DNA from: Craspedostauros australis
Taxonomy: Eukaryota > Bacillariophyta > Bacillariophyceae > Mastogloiales > Achnanthaceae
NCBI GenBank assembly: GCA_026770025.1
Contig: JAMXDE010000053.1
Location: 1 to 64,000, forward strand
Direction: 5' to 3'
DNA length: 64,000 nt
Shown here in pieces: positions 1-11,982 of this stretch (its first letter is position 1; the number at the start of each line of letters is the position of its first letter). The notes beneath the pieces are model-generated. The model was not told the DNA's origin. It worked only from the letters and a program-made list of their open reading frames with translations, and did no database searches. The translations under genes were made by a program, and so were the position numbers.

Positions 1-1103
1 CGCTGGTTTCTCCGGGCAAGTCTGCGTAAGCTGAGATTTGTCGTTGGGCATGAAGCACGTTATGGACAACATGTTGGATTCGCATGGAATGACATTATTG
101 AATGGGTGAGTAGATTGCGGTGCTTGGAAACAGAGCAAACAAACCGATCATCTCAGTATCACACTCGTATAATACGGTGGATCCAATCATGGCCGCAGTG
201 TCTTGAGCAATGATCTCGCCGGCCTGTGGAGATTTGGGCTCACGTCAAGGAGAACCATCTCAAACGATGCCCCGTCATCATCACTATTCATGCCGCAGGA
301 GCGCACAAGACAGTTTGCCGCGCTGCATGGCGGTGCATGTGCCATTTCCCAAATGGGAGGCCCGTTGCTGAAAATGGCACTGAAACTTACCAGCCCAGGC
401 TCGGCCAGATGTACTACTACTGTCAGTCGAATACGGCATCAAAATCATGAAATGATCGAAGTCGTCAAAGATCTTGGCCTCCAGCGCCAGGTATTTCTTG
501 ACGTAGTTTTCAACCTTGGTGTTCTTGAGAGTGTCGGGATCAACTTCAGAAGGATAGTGAATTGTGAGGATCCCATCGTCGGTGCCATTCGTTGGCATTG
601 TGGAAAGCGAAAGCTTGCCGAACGACATGGCCTCGAACTGGTCGGTGAAATTGGGCTGCGCATTGAACACTTTGTCCACAATGAGAGATTTTGGGACAGT
701 GTAAGTGTTCTGAAACACAACCTGAATCAGGAGGACCTTCTTGTCGCCAACGCCCAACACATCTGGAGTGTCCAGTGCGCGTCCATGCCCGTGTCCATCT
801 GTGTGTCCATCGGTATGATGCCCAAGCAGCATGTCATCGATAGTCATGCCATCCGGCAGCTTCAGCGTGAAGTTGCTGTCATCAACGATGACGTTCTCCA
901 TGAAGATGGTGTGCTTGACGGTGGCGCTGGGGAACGCTTGGCGATCGATCGCCCACTGTTCCATCAACCCATCGATCTTCGTGTCGATGGGACCATGGGA
1001 TGTGGCATCGGCTCCTCTGAGCCTGCAGAAAAGGTCGATTGCATCGGTTCCATCAGTGAAACCGGTGATGCGCGCGATGATGAGGCATGGTTCCTTCAGG
1101 ATG

Positions 1104-1135
<32 letters not shown>

Positions 1136-1322
1136 GGTCTGATTGTCGTTCGGATTGAAATGGATTGAGTGAGATCGATTGGGTGAAGGTGTGGTGGTTG
1201 TGAAAAGGGTGAATATTCGTACTCGTATGTGGGGTGTGGGGTGGAGGGAACGGAGTTTAGCAGACGCGGAATGCAAGGTTGAGAATGGATGATGAGATGG
1301 TGTGACCGACCCATCCACGGTC

Positions 1323-1360
<38 letters not shown>

Positions 1361-1478
1361 AACCATCGCAAAGGGTCGTTTCACTCACCGTTTGAGCTGC
1401 GGCCAATGTTGCAGAGACTGCAATCGCCGCAAGCAGCGCGGCAATGAGGGTTTGTCGATAGGAATGCGAGGCTTTCAT
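1..1478 (-). CDS. M11 (gametolysin-type) metalloprotease, copy A, cut by window edge
   Basis: This is the 5' part of a secreted zinc metalloprotease gene, identical in layout to the complete copy at 6647-10823. Exon 1 is 1389-1478 and encodes a 30-residue signal peptide ending ATLAAAQT, followed by a GTGAGT donor. Exon 2 is 391-1138 and encodes an N/T-rich start and the propeptide-like region. Only 30 nt of exon 3 (1-30) are inside the window, so the zinc-binding motif HELGHNFGLKH and the C-terminal modules lie off the left edge. Intron 1 contains a (GA)n tract about 2 bp longer than in copy B. The FTO-like gene starts head to head on the other strand 1.16 kb away. Whether this copy is intact cannot be judged here. 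Confidence 0.8.
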
Positions 1479-2637
1479 GATGGACGAGGGATGGAATTAT
1501 GATTGCAATTGGAGGGATAGGCACAGATAATAGCTCGCATAATACCTCCTGCAGCCATTCCTTCGCCAACCACGATCGTTGCGTTTTGGTGCCAACGAGC
1601 GTGGACGTCGCTTTCGCTCGTTTGATTGGGCTGGCACAGACTTCGTACCACACGCTTTTGTACCCTCCTCAAACACCAACGACGAGCACAGCGCAGCACA
1701 GAGCACGGATGCGATGTGATCCAAGACGTTGCATGTTCATGGGCGGAGATTACCCCTTCGTGGCCAGAGCGTGCATGGTGAGGTGAAGAATGTTGTCTGC
1801 ACCAAACAACCAAGTCCGTTCGAGGTGAGAAGCGGCGGTGTTCAAGATCGTGGACATCAACGAATTCAGTGCCTTTCTGTCGTTTGAGCAGAGAACACTC
1901 AGAGATACTTTCGAGAGTGATATGTATCACACACTACAACCAACATGACACACGTTGTCCGTGTCTTGTAGCATGTCACTCGTGTCTGGTTGATAAAATG
2001 TCACATGCAACTGGTTGTTCTTTGGTAACCAATAATCGCGCGGTGGCTGTTCGCTGGATCCTCGCGAGACCAACACCATGTGAAAGGAGCGAAGCCAAAC
2101 AAGAAGAGTTCTAACAAGATGGATGGCCCGTTGTGGACTATTACTAGCATTCTGAGCGAATCGAGGATGCGAACAGCGACCCATCGTATCTTGGCGAGGC
2201 ACTGTTCGCATCAACAGAATCCTTCACCCAACACATCAAGTGGGAAGATCCAAAACCAACCGACTAACCGATCAACACAACAACAAACGAAGCGACGAAG
2301 GAGGACAACAAAGCTTCAATGCGAATTGTAGACATCATCACTCCACTCCACTCCACTCTACTCCACTCTACCACACGCTGCTCTCATACAAACTTGTTCT
2401 CCGATGCCACCATGATGGATTGAGCACCAATCCCATCTGTCATGCCAACCATTGAAGCTCCAAACGGAAGTGCTCCACAACTATTATATCTCGCAACCAG
2501 CGAAAGAAGCTGAAGCAAAGGGAATGCAAGCATCAACAGCATCAGCAGCATCAGCAGCAACGCCAGCCAACGCCAGTCAATGGCCTTGACGAAACACCGA
2601 GCCATCACCACCGCTGGTAGCCGGTTGCCTAAAAGAA
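1479..2637. promoter_or_regulatory. Divergent intergenic region, protease/FTO, unit 1
   Basis: No gene is supported in this 1.16-kb stretch between two divergently transcribed genes, so it should hold both promoters. It has a run of imperfect CACTC/TACTC pentamers at about 2339-2375 and a CAGCAT-type run near 2528-2560, just upstream of the FTO start. Open frames here look like chance. No TATA box or other core element can be assigned with confidence. Confidence 0.5.
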
Positions 2638-4599
2638 ATGAAAGAAGGAAATGAGAGAAGGAAGGGATCAATCAATGGCAAAGTTGATTTCAAAGTTGAT
2701 GGCAAAGGCAACCGCATTGACAAAGAGAATGGAAACAGGAGCACCAGCAATGAGGACAGCAGCGAAGATGAGATGTTCATGATGGCCGCAGCTGCTGCGT
2801 GGGCAACCGATCGTGGTGGCGACACACGCCCAAATCAATGCCCTTCGTCCAAAGCAAAGAAACGCAAGAGAGGAAATGGCCAAGCAGCAGCAGCAGCAAT
2901 GTCAGGCATGTTAAATCTGCCCAACAATTCCGTCGATGCCACCCCAACAAGTCGGATGGAACATGGACAACGCCTGCCGCCACCATTTCCGCTCAAGCAG
3001 TTCCCTCGGCTTGAAACAAGAATGAAGCAGTCCAAAATGAATGAGTTCTTGCGCGACGAGGGCGATCACAGACACGCATTTCAATCCGCCATGTCCACAT
3101 GCTACGAAGGATGCGTCTGGGACCGTTCCGCGGATTTGGCCAACCCTCAGACAGATGCCGCAACAGTGGAGGAAAGGGATGTCCAATCAGCTCTGTCCGC
3201 TTTGGGCCATGCTGGGTGGTTCCGCACGGATGTGATGCAACCGGGAGGGATGAGAAGCAGATGTGTCAAGACGTACGTCACATGGTGCTTGCTGGGCGAT
3301 CCAGGAGCGACGTACAAGCACCTCGGCCTGAGGATGTTCAGCCATCTTTGGTGTGATACAAATGTGGATGGTACGCAAGAGGGCCACAGCGTGCCACCCT
3401 CAGATGCTGCCACCGAAGCATGCACATCATCGCGGTGGAACGGGGACGTCCAGGTTGCCGTCGATCAGATCCATCATCTCAACCCAATGCTTGACACAGC
3501 GAACGCAGCGTCATTTGGAGGTGTTGGGAGAGCAGCGTCGGGATCGCAATGTGCCAGAACCCACGGTGCAGGGTCGTGCGGGCTTCAGCGTCACGCTCAT
3601 CAACAAGATGAAGACCCAATCGTCTCGGCTCAAGGATGAGCTCATGTTGGGAGAGTCGAAGTGCACAGTGTCGTGGCATGTGGACAGCTCGTTGGAGCAC
3701 TTTTCCACCATTGCCGTGTATCAGACGATGTTCGATCTCAACAACTTCCAATCGAAGTCATCTTCTGGATCACAACAACAAGGGCATGTCCACGAACATG
3801 TTCATGGACATGCGGATGCGAAGGCAGGTATGAGCTTCGCAAAGAAGCACGAGCACGACTGGTCCGTCGCATTGCGAGTGACGCACAACGCGGAAGGACC
3901 GAAGCAGAAAACGCCTTGGCGATATCAGCGTTGAGAAGGAAAGCCCGCCGGTTGCTGTCACGTTGCCATCATGGTGTGCCTACTACCTGCTCGACGATCA
4001 CAACCATCACCGTCAGCACACTGTGCTGGTACATACCTCATCGAACGATGGCGCAGATGCTGACCAAGTCACGACCACGCGCTTCTCCTCCACACATCGC
4101 TTGCTGAGGGTAGGTCACAACGTGCACGACATGATCCGCAAATGCAGGACCGCTGTTGACAACTTCCATCGCAACGGATCCAAGCGATGGAGATCCGAAC
4201 AAATCACTTTTGGACGAGCTGAAGAATGAATGGCTGCGCCAATTCTTCATCCAGGGACGAGAGCACAAGCAGCTTCTGTGGGCGTACTGGGAGCAGCCAG
4301 TCATGACACTGTTCTGTTATTGGGAGCAGCTCGAACAGCGGACGTATGACATCATCTGTATCCTCCAGCATGCCGCTGAGTATCATTGTGAGACGAACTC
4401 TGAACAGCAGAGGCAGCAGCAGGTGCAATGGGACAAGTCCAGCAGGTCGCGACGCACTGCAGCCAAGCCTCCCCACACAAGTCCACGATCGTTCGATTCT
4501 TCCAGGGACAGATCTATTGGAATTGGTCACGACGATGTAGCATGTGTCACTCCAATCCAAACTCGTAGCGCGTTTGTCCAATTGAAATACGATAAGTAG
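2638..4599 (+). pseudogene. FTO: FTO-like 2-oxoglutarate/Fe(II) dioxygenase, copy A, frameshifted
   Basis: This is a homologue of FTO, an AlkB-family demethylase of N6-methyladenine-type marks. It has a lysine-rich and Ala-rich N-terminus, then a block resembling FTO's GNPGCTYKYL region (GDPGATYKHLGLRMFSHLW, near 3295-3350). Next come RAGFSVTLINKM, the metal-binding HxD in SWHVDSS (near 3690), a distal His (near 4017), RFSSTHR (near 4080, the 2-oxoglutarate-binding Arg in FTO) and NEWLRQFFIQG (near 4230). Compared with copy B there is one extra A in the run near 3905-3910. It shifts the frame between HxD and the distal His and brings a stop at 3932-3934. Two other frame changes are shared with copy B and are best explained as introns (3371-3557 and about 4110-4218 or 4224). 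The break may be real or a base-calling error. Confidence 0.7.
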
Positions 4600-5051
4600 A
4601 GCATGATGGCTCTGCACTCGCGGAGTGGAAGCTCCCTGGATCATTGGTCTCGGTTGTCTTGTCTTATCACGCGCGGTCCGAAGGGACGATGTCGACGCAG
4701 TGGAAGGTGTTAGTGAGTTCAGGAACATCCTCTCAGATTGGGTAGTTGTGGTCGCCATCACTTTTTGATTTGGATCGTGTCTCACACACGTGATTGGTGA
4801 GCGTTATTTTGCCGTTATCATGGCGCCAAAACGAATCTTCTCCAACCAATCAACCACCAACATCAAACCGAGGCAACAAGGAACGAACAAGCACCACTCC
4901 ATGTGGACACATCACACGATGCATTCACAAAGGAATGCAACAAACAAACCAGGATCATCAGTATCACCGGTATCACCAGTACCACCAGCACATACTATAA
5001 TATTATATAATAATAGAATACTCGTGAAGAGAAGGAGAAAGCTATGGCATC
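4600..5051. other. FTO to TruA intergenic region, unit 1
   Basis: No gene is supported. It contains a short repetitive stretch of GTATCACC/GTACCACC units followed by an AT-rich insertion (about 4960-5025) that unit 2 lacks (net 27 bp shorter there). It presumably holds the promoter of the TruA-like gene. Confidence 0.5.
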
Positions 5052-6522
5052 ATGAGTGGAGAAGCAGACCGTTTCTGCAGATGCGTTGTGGTCATCTTCG
5101 GCATACTGTGCGTTGCCCTGTCTCCCCAAAGATCAACCGCGTGCTTCCAACCCTCAGCGCAGAAGCCACCATGGCAGTCATCATGGAAGCCATCAGATCG
5201 ATAGCAACAGTCTCCACCATGACGTGCCACAACCTCAGGATGACCAACCGTATCAAGCAGGCAAATACAGGCATCCTTTCATCGACGAGTTACCTCCCAA
5301 TGATTCCCATCAGTTCTCAGGCATTCCAGAACTCTTCCAGGATCTCGACATGCCGCAACCGCCACGGTTCCCACCGTTCGTGCCGCACAGAGATCCGCGG
5401 CGGCGGTTGCGACCAACGTACGCCTTGATCGTATCGTATCATGGACCCTCCTTCCTGGGCGGATACGAGTTCAACCCCACCATCAATGCGCCGACGGTCC
5501 GCGGCGTTCTCACAGACGCAGTGTCCAAGTGTTTGCGGTATCAAGGCATCATCGAGGCTGAGACAATCGTCCGACTGAACGTTGCAGGCCGGACGGATGC
5601 TGGTGTTTCGGCCAAGGCGAACGTGCTCTCCTTCTCGCTATCAGCCAAATCAACGGCCACACCAGATCTCGATCGTCTAGTCGCGGATGTCAATCGGTTG
5701 TTGCGAGATGGCAGCAGTGAAACACATGAAGCGAATGAAGTCAATGAAGTCAATGAGATAGATGCAACTCGAGATGGCATGAAAGAAGCATGGGATGCCC
5801 TGCAACTCAGCGATCGAACTAGTACCACACCATTCATGAAGATCCATGATGGATATCATGTGTCATCCAGCTTCCATCCCACATTCCAAGCGACGGCTCG
5901 TGAATACATCTACATCCTTCCTTTGCGCAAGACAGTATGTCTTCAATATGCCAGACTCATGGTGAAGACGGTGAACCAGTTCTTCGCATCTGTCATGAAC
6001 CAATCGATGGATTACACCTCGTTGAGCAAAGGCAGGATATTGACACAGTCGGCGGATTGCACCATTCAAGCAGGACGATGTTGGTTGGTGACAGGTTCGG
6101 GCAGCGTCGATGTTGAAGACGTAGATGAAGTATCCAATGATCAGCAGCAGCTCCGCACAACTGGCCTCGCTGAGTTGGAGGATGCCATTCCGGGCTTCAA
6201 CAAGGTATGGCGCAAGCATGAACAGGAAGGATCAACATCATCATCACCATCATCAGCAGTTGTATCAGTAGGGGCGGCGGTAGGGCCGGAATACGACGGC
6301 GCTCTCGTCTTCCAGATCCGTGCAAACCGATTTCTCAAACGGATGATTCGCAAGATGGTGAACTCGCTGCTACTGGATGCCTCAGCCACCATCGAAGAGC
6401 CACATGGCAACGACGAACAGCCTAACCGATGGATGCGAAGGATTGAGAGGATGGATCGCTCATACAATTGTGCAGCGCCGCCGGGTGGTCTGTGTTTGTG
6501 GAGGATCTACTTTGAAGAATGA
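5052..6522 (+). CDS. TruA-family tRNA pseudouridine synthase, copy A
   Basis: It converts uridine to pseudouridine in RNA, probably in the tRNA anticodon arm as TruA-family enzymes do. The core is clear: YALIVSYHGPSFLGGYEF at the start, AGRTDAGVSA with the catalytic Asp (near 5590), FHPTFQATAREYIYIL (near 5875-5920) and NRFLKRMIRKMVNSLL near the C-terminus (6325-6375). The long open frame has no ATG before about 5350. An ATG at 5052 in another frame gives a hydrophobic leader (VVVIFGILCVALS). Removing a 70-nt GT-AG intron (5141-5210) would join it in frame, giving 466 residues with a signal-peptide-like start. That join is an inference; starting at about 5350 is the alternative. A Glu/Asn-rich insert (near 5730-5760) and an acidic insert (near 6110-6130) lengthen it relative to bacterial TruA. 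Confidence 0.82.
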
Positions 6523-6646
6523 ACAGGAATGGTCTTCGTGACAATCATCGACAATTGTAGGCAGGTGGTACGATGTATCTCAGGATGTATCAGCTGTGGT
6601 ATCTCGCTGTTGTATTCAACAATGGAGGTGTGATTTATTCCACGGC

Positions 6647-9600
6647 CTAGTTTAGCAACGTGACTGTTGTCATGATTGATAACGCCATCACTAGCATGAC
6701 GGATACCGTGGAAGGGATCATTGGTGAGAAAGCTGAGCTGGTAGGTGCAGTGGTGGGGACAGAAGTAGGCTGCATCGAAGATGCCCCGCTGGGTGTGTTG
6801 CTTGGAGGGTTTGACGGCGAAGGCGACGGTGCGGATGGTTCAGGCGATGGCACAGCCGACGGCATCCTCGAGTTTCCGTTGCAGAACTCCAACGATCCCA
6901 TGAAGAAGTTGTAGAAACCTTCGCAAAAGGCATCAGGATACTCTCCGACCTCTTCGCTTGACAACCCTGGGAACATGATGAACGGGCATTCCTCACATTC
7001 GAACCAGTTCCGGAGTGTAGGCCCGTAGATCCGTGTGGCCGCATCCAATGATTCTGTCTGCGTATCCACACGGATTGCGACCACGCCGTCGGCCTCCGAA
7101 ACAGACAGTGGTGGATCAAATGCGATCACATCTGTGAAATCTCCGCTCCCTCTCGCCTCGATTGTGCCGGACGCGATTTCCGTCCAGTCACCAGGTGCGT
7201 CCCACGTGCTTGGACGGTAGAAGATGGTGTATGGTTGGCTCCCAGTCGATGGCAACACGAGCCTCATGCCCGTGATGTCGATGACGCTCAATATCTCAAT
7301 ATCGTATCGCACAGATGCAATCTCATTTCCAAAGAATTCACGTGGGAGACCAGCCGTCTCTCCGCTGCGACATGAAGTAGTCGGTGCCTGTGTGGGAACG
7401 ATAGATGGCTGGGTCGTTGGTGATACTGTCGTTGAAGGAGAAGCCGATCCAGTTGGCATCTCAGTGTCTAGGCCATAGCAGAAATCGAGTGAACCAATGA
7501 AGTAGGGGAAGTAACCGGAGAAGTTGGGCGCACTGTCTCCAATTTCAAAACTGGCTTGTCCAGCATACACATCAAATGGGCAAGATGGACATGAGAAAAT
7601 GTAGGATGGTGTGATGCCTGCGGAGCTCCGGCTTGAGGATTGAAATTGATTGGCCATGTCGATGCGGAAGGAAACAGTGCCAGTATTCGCTGGCAGGAGC
7701 AGAGGTGAATCAAACGGAAGGGTGGCCGTATAGTCATCCGAATCTGTTTTTCCGTTGTTTCCCGATGCGATCTGAGTCCAATTGCCATCCACCTCCCAGG
7801 TGTCTGGTCGGAAGAAGATCGTGTAAGGCATATTGGAAAAGCCAGGGGCCACGAAAAGCCGCATTCCGGTGATTTGAAAGTCCCTAATTGTACGCAAATC
7901 GAATCTGAAGGACTTCGTGATTTGATTAAGCAAGCTTCGACGGGACTTTGTGTATTCCCACTCTCCGCACCCTGCTATTGGAGTTAGGCTGGGGAGTGCG
8001 CTTGGTCTGTTAGAAGGTGCTACTGATACTGATGGCGCAACAGAAACGGATGGAGTAGTGGATGGCGATTGGCTGAACTCCCCTTTCACGCTCACCGTCG
8101 CACACATTGGAGTTGCTGATTCATCATCGATGTTGGAAACGGAAATGACGAGGCCATCCAAGAACTTTGTAGATCCAAACTCAATGATCCTGTACGACGG
8201 TTGGGTCATGTCCAGAATGGCCTCTAACTCGGATCTGCTCCCATCGCGTGGGGCCTGATCACGTGCTGATGTGACGAGCACTTGGTTTCTGCCCAGTGAC
8301 GAATCGGCATTGAAACCGATGGCTCGGTTAAACGCGATGTAGTAGTTGAAAACGCTCTCGGGATCATCGATTCGGATGATGACATGGTAGCTTGTATCGG
8401 TGGGATCGTAGTCTACCACACCACAGAGCCTTCCTTCGAAGTCGATGGGTTGGCTTGCCGTGAGTGTGACGGTCTGATCAGAATACCATCCCATTTCCCA
8501 ACTCTTGGCCCCTTTGAGATGGGCGTGTTCGATTTCAGTTGGTTCCGTTTGGGGTGTGAGTAGACGTGTGGAACATGGCATGCCGCACGGTGAGTGCACG
8601 CGTTGTGGTTTTAGTTTTGATGTGAAAGACAAAACAAGCACGGCAAGGCAATTGCATTGGGGAGACGAGTCAGTGGCCACGCGAGTATGGCGGAATAGCC
8701 CAACATGCCCCGGTCGATGAACGTCATAGATTGGGTGCAATTTCGATCAGCAATTCCCGACAAGTGCATACAAACGGATCAGTGAGAGCTCCACTGGTTG
8801 AGTCCCCCAGATTCCGCCCGCTGCGTCATGCAGAGTGTTCTTTCGATGATGAAATTGGCTGTCGCAGAATGAGGCATCGATCGGGCTCTGCATTAATGGA
8901 CATGTGATCTGCCGCCATCAGATCTGAGGATGCTTACCGTTGTAACCCGAGAGCGTAGAAAGTGTTTCGTTCTTAAATCGATTGAGTTTCCCACCACCCA
9001 TGGCCCCACTGTGCGATTCATTGCAGACATGTTGATCCGCCAAGGAGAAATGGCAGAAACAAGCCCAGCAACAGCACAAAAGGAAAGAGAAAGCGAAAGA
9101 GCGACAGAGAAAGTGAGTGTATGCGTGCATGCAGAGGTGGTGAAGTGGTTGTTAGAAGCTACCACCATGCAGCTTCGGCGGTTGCACGTGTGCTCCAAAT
9201 CATCTTCGGGTTCTCACCTTCGGTCCTCGTACTCTATCCCAAATCGATTGGAATGTTTCAGACCGAAGTTATGACCAAGTTCATGGACGATGACGTTCAA
9301 TTGGAACCCCCAGTGTGCGTTTGGGTAGTTTTTAATACCGTTGTACACGCTGGTTTCTCCGGGCAAGTCTGCGTAAGCTGAGATTTGTCGTTGGGCATGA
9401 AGCACGTTATGGACAACATGTTGGATTCGCATGGAATGACATTATTGAATGGGTGAGTAGATTGCGGTGCTTGGAAACAGAGCAAACAAACCGATCATCT
9501 CAGTATCACACTCGTATAATACGGTGGATCCAATCATGGCCGCAGTGTCTTGAGCAATGATCTCGCCGGCCTGTGGAGATTTGGGCTCACGTCAAGGAGA

Positions 9601-10450
9601 ACCATCTCAAACGATGCCCCGTCATCATCACTATTCATGCCGCAGGAGCGCACAAGACAGTTTGCCGCGCTGCATGGCGGTGCATGTGCCATTTCCCAAA
9701 TGGGAGGCCCGTTGCTGAAAATGGCACTGAAACTTACCAGCCCAGGCTCGGCCAGATGTACTACTACTGTCAGTCGAATACGGCATCAAAATCATGAAAT
9801 GATCGAAGTCGTCAAAGATCTTGGCCTCCAGCGCCAGGTATTTCTTGACGTAGTTTTCAACCTTGGTGTTCTTGAGAGTGTCGGGATCAACTTCAGAAGG
9901 ATAGTGAATTGTGAGGATCCCATCGTCGGTGCCATTCGTTGGCATTGTGGAAAGCGAAAGCTTGCCGAACGACATGGCCTCGAACTGGTCGGTGAAATTG
10001 GGCTGCGCATTGAACACTTTGTCCACAATGAGAGATTTTGGGACAGTGTAAGTGTTCTGAAACACAACCTGAATCAGGAGGACCTTCTTGTCGCCAACGC
10101 CCAACACATCTGGAGTGTCCAGTGCGCGTCCATGCCCGTGTCCATCTGTGTGTCCATCGGTATGATGCCCAAGCAGCATGTCATCGATAGTCATGCCATC
10201 CGGCAGCTTCAGCGTGAAGTTGCTGTCATCAACGATGACGTTCTCCATGAAGATGGTGTGCTTGACGGTGGCGCTGGGGAACGCTTGGCGATCGATCGCC
10301 CACTGTTCCATCAACCCATCGATCTTCGTGTCGATGGGACCATGGGATGTGGCATCGGCTCCTCTGAGCCTGCAGAAAAGGTCGATTGCATCGGTTCCAT
10401 CAGTGAAACCGGTGATGCGCGCGATGATGAGGCATGGTTCCTTCAGGATG

Positions 10451-10482
<32 letters not shown>

Positions 10483-10669
10483 GGTCTGATTGTCGTTCGG
10501 ATTGAAATGGATTGAGTGAGATCGATTGGGTGAAGGTGTGGTGGTTGTGAAAAGGGTGAATATTCGTACTCGTATGTGGGGTGTGGGGTGGAGGGAACGG
10601 AGTTTAGCAGACGCGGAATGCAAGGTTGAGAATGGATGATGAGATGGTGTGACCGACCCATCCACGGTC

Positions 10670-10705
<36 letters not shown>

Positions 10706-10823
10706 AACCATCGCAAAGGGTCGTTTCACTCACCGTTTGAGCTGCGGCCAATGTTGCAGAGACTGCAATCGCCGCAAGCAGCGCGGCAATGAGGGTTTGT
10801 CGATAGGAATGCGAGGCTTTCAT
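6647..10823 (-). CDS. M11 (gametolysin-type) metalloprotease, copy B, complete
   Basis: This is a secreted zinc endopeptidase; M11 enzymes cleave cell-wall or matrix proteins in green algae. My exon model is 10734-10823, 9738-10485, 9218-9377, 8938-9008 and 6647-8511. All junctions are GT-AG and the total is exactly 978 codons including stop, giving 977 residues. A 30-residue signal peptide is followed by an N/T-rich stretch and a propeptide-like region. The zinc site HELGHNFGLKH starts near residue 311 (His, Glu, His, His). After it come SGAMGGG and GAKSWEMGWYSD, as in other M11 enzymes. A PS-rich linker then leads to two related modules (about residues 540-720 and 740-920; both contain ITGMRL, PYTIF and WT.IASG), another PS/PT-rich linker and a hydrophobic tail ending VTLLN, a possible GPI-anchor signal. 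The last 55 residues almost match the neighbouring protease-less gene. Confidence 0.85.
10486..10733 (-). repeat. (GA)n microsatellite in protease intron 1
   Basis: On the coding (minus) strand this intron holds an uninterrupted CT tract (about 10673-10705). The same tract in unit 1 (about 1324-1360) is 2 bp longer. It is one of the few length differences between the two duplicated units. Only one AG lies between the tract and the proposed acceptor at 10486. Confidence 0.8.
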
Positions 10824-11982
10824 GATGGACGAGGGATGGAATTATGATTGCAATTGGAGGGATAGGCACAGATAATAGCTCGCATAATACCTCCTGCAGC
10901 CATTCCTTCGCCAACCACGATCGTTGCGTTTTGGTGCCAACGAGCGTGGACGTCGCTTTCGCTCGTTTGATTGGGCTGGCACAGACTTCGTACCACACGC
11001 TTTTGTACCCTCCTCAAACACCAACGACGAGCACAGCGCAGCACAGAGCACGGATGCGATGTGATCCAAGACGTTGCATGTTCATGGGCGGAGATTACCC
11101 CTTCGTGGCCAGAGCGTGCATGGTGAGGTGAAGAATGTTGTCTGCACCAAACAACCAAGTCCGTTCGAGGTGAGAAGCGGCGGTGTTCAAGATCGTGGAC
11201 ATCAACGAATTCAGTGCCTTTCTGTCGTTTGAGCAGAGAACACTCAGAGATACTTTCGAGAGTGATATGTATCACACACTACAACCAACATGACACACGT
11301 TGTCCGTGTCTTGTAGCATGTCACTCGTGTCTGGTTGATAAAATGTCACATGCAACTGGTTGTTCTTTGGTAACCAATAATCGCGCGGTGGCTGTTCGCT
11401 GGATCCTCGCGAGACCAACACCATGTGAAAGGAGCGAAGCCAAACAAGAAGAGTTCTAACAAGATGGATGGCCCGTTGTGGACTATTACTAGCATTCTGA
11501 GCGAATCGAGGATGCGAACAGCGACCCATCGTATCTTGGCGAGGCACTGTTCGCATCAACAGAATCCTTCACCCAACACATCAAGTGGGAAGATCCAAAA
11601 CCAACCGACTAACCGATCAACACAACAACAAACGAAGCGACGAAGGAGGACAACAAAGCTTCAATGCGAATTGTAGACATCATCACTCCACTCCACTCCA
11701 CTCTACTCCACTCTACCACACGCTGCTCTCATACAAACTTGTTCTCCGATGCCACCATGATGGATTGAGCACCAATCCCATCTGTCATGCCAACCATTGA
11801 AGCTCCAAACGGAAGTGCTCCACAACTATTATATCTCGCAACCAGCGAAAGAAGCTGAAGCAAAGGGAATGCAAGCATCAACAGCATCAGCAGCATCAGC
11901 AGCAACGCCAGCCAACGCCAGTCAATGGCCTTGACGAAACACCGAGCCATCACCACCGCTGGTAGCCGGTTGCCTAAAAGAA
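10824..11982. promoter_or_regulatory. Divergent intergenic region, protease/FTO, unit 2
   Basis: This is a near-perfect copy of 1479-2637. It separates the start of the M11 protease (minus) from the start of the FTO-like gene (plus) and has the same CACTC-rich run (about 11684-11720). No gene is supported inside it. Confidence 0.5.

Larger units (their letters stand above)
1..6830. repeat. Tandem duplication, unit 1 (left edge cut)
   Basis: Position 1 corresponds to position 9348, and the two stretches then run almost base for base. The offset starts at 9347, drops to 9345 at a GA microsatellite in the protease intron, to 9344 at a one-base difference near 3908, and to 9317 after an indel near 4990-5030. 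Near-identity continues through the pseudouridine synthase and its 3' flank to about 6650, then decays inside the next gene by about 6830. The unit carries the 5' part of an M11 protease gene, an FTO-like gene and a TruA-like gene. Divergence is so low that the duplication must be recent or homogenised by gene conversion. Confidence 0.95.

Noticed and set aside
203-1168. Long open frame on the plus strand opposite the protease exon 2 (and again at 9550-10515)
   Set aside because: It is the antisense of a well-supported protease exon, ends in poly-Val/Gly from the coding-strand CAA/CCA repeats, and matches nothing.
4790-5428. 212-codon open frame overlapping the start of the TruA-like gene
   Set aside because: It has no similarity, changes length between units by the indel near 5000, and is out of frame with the enzyme core.
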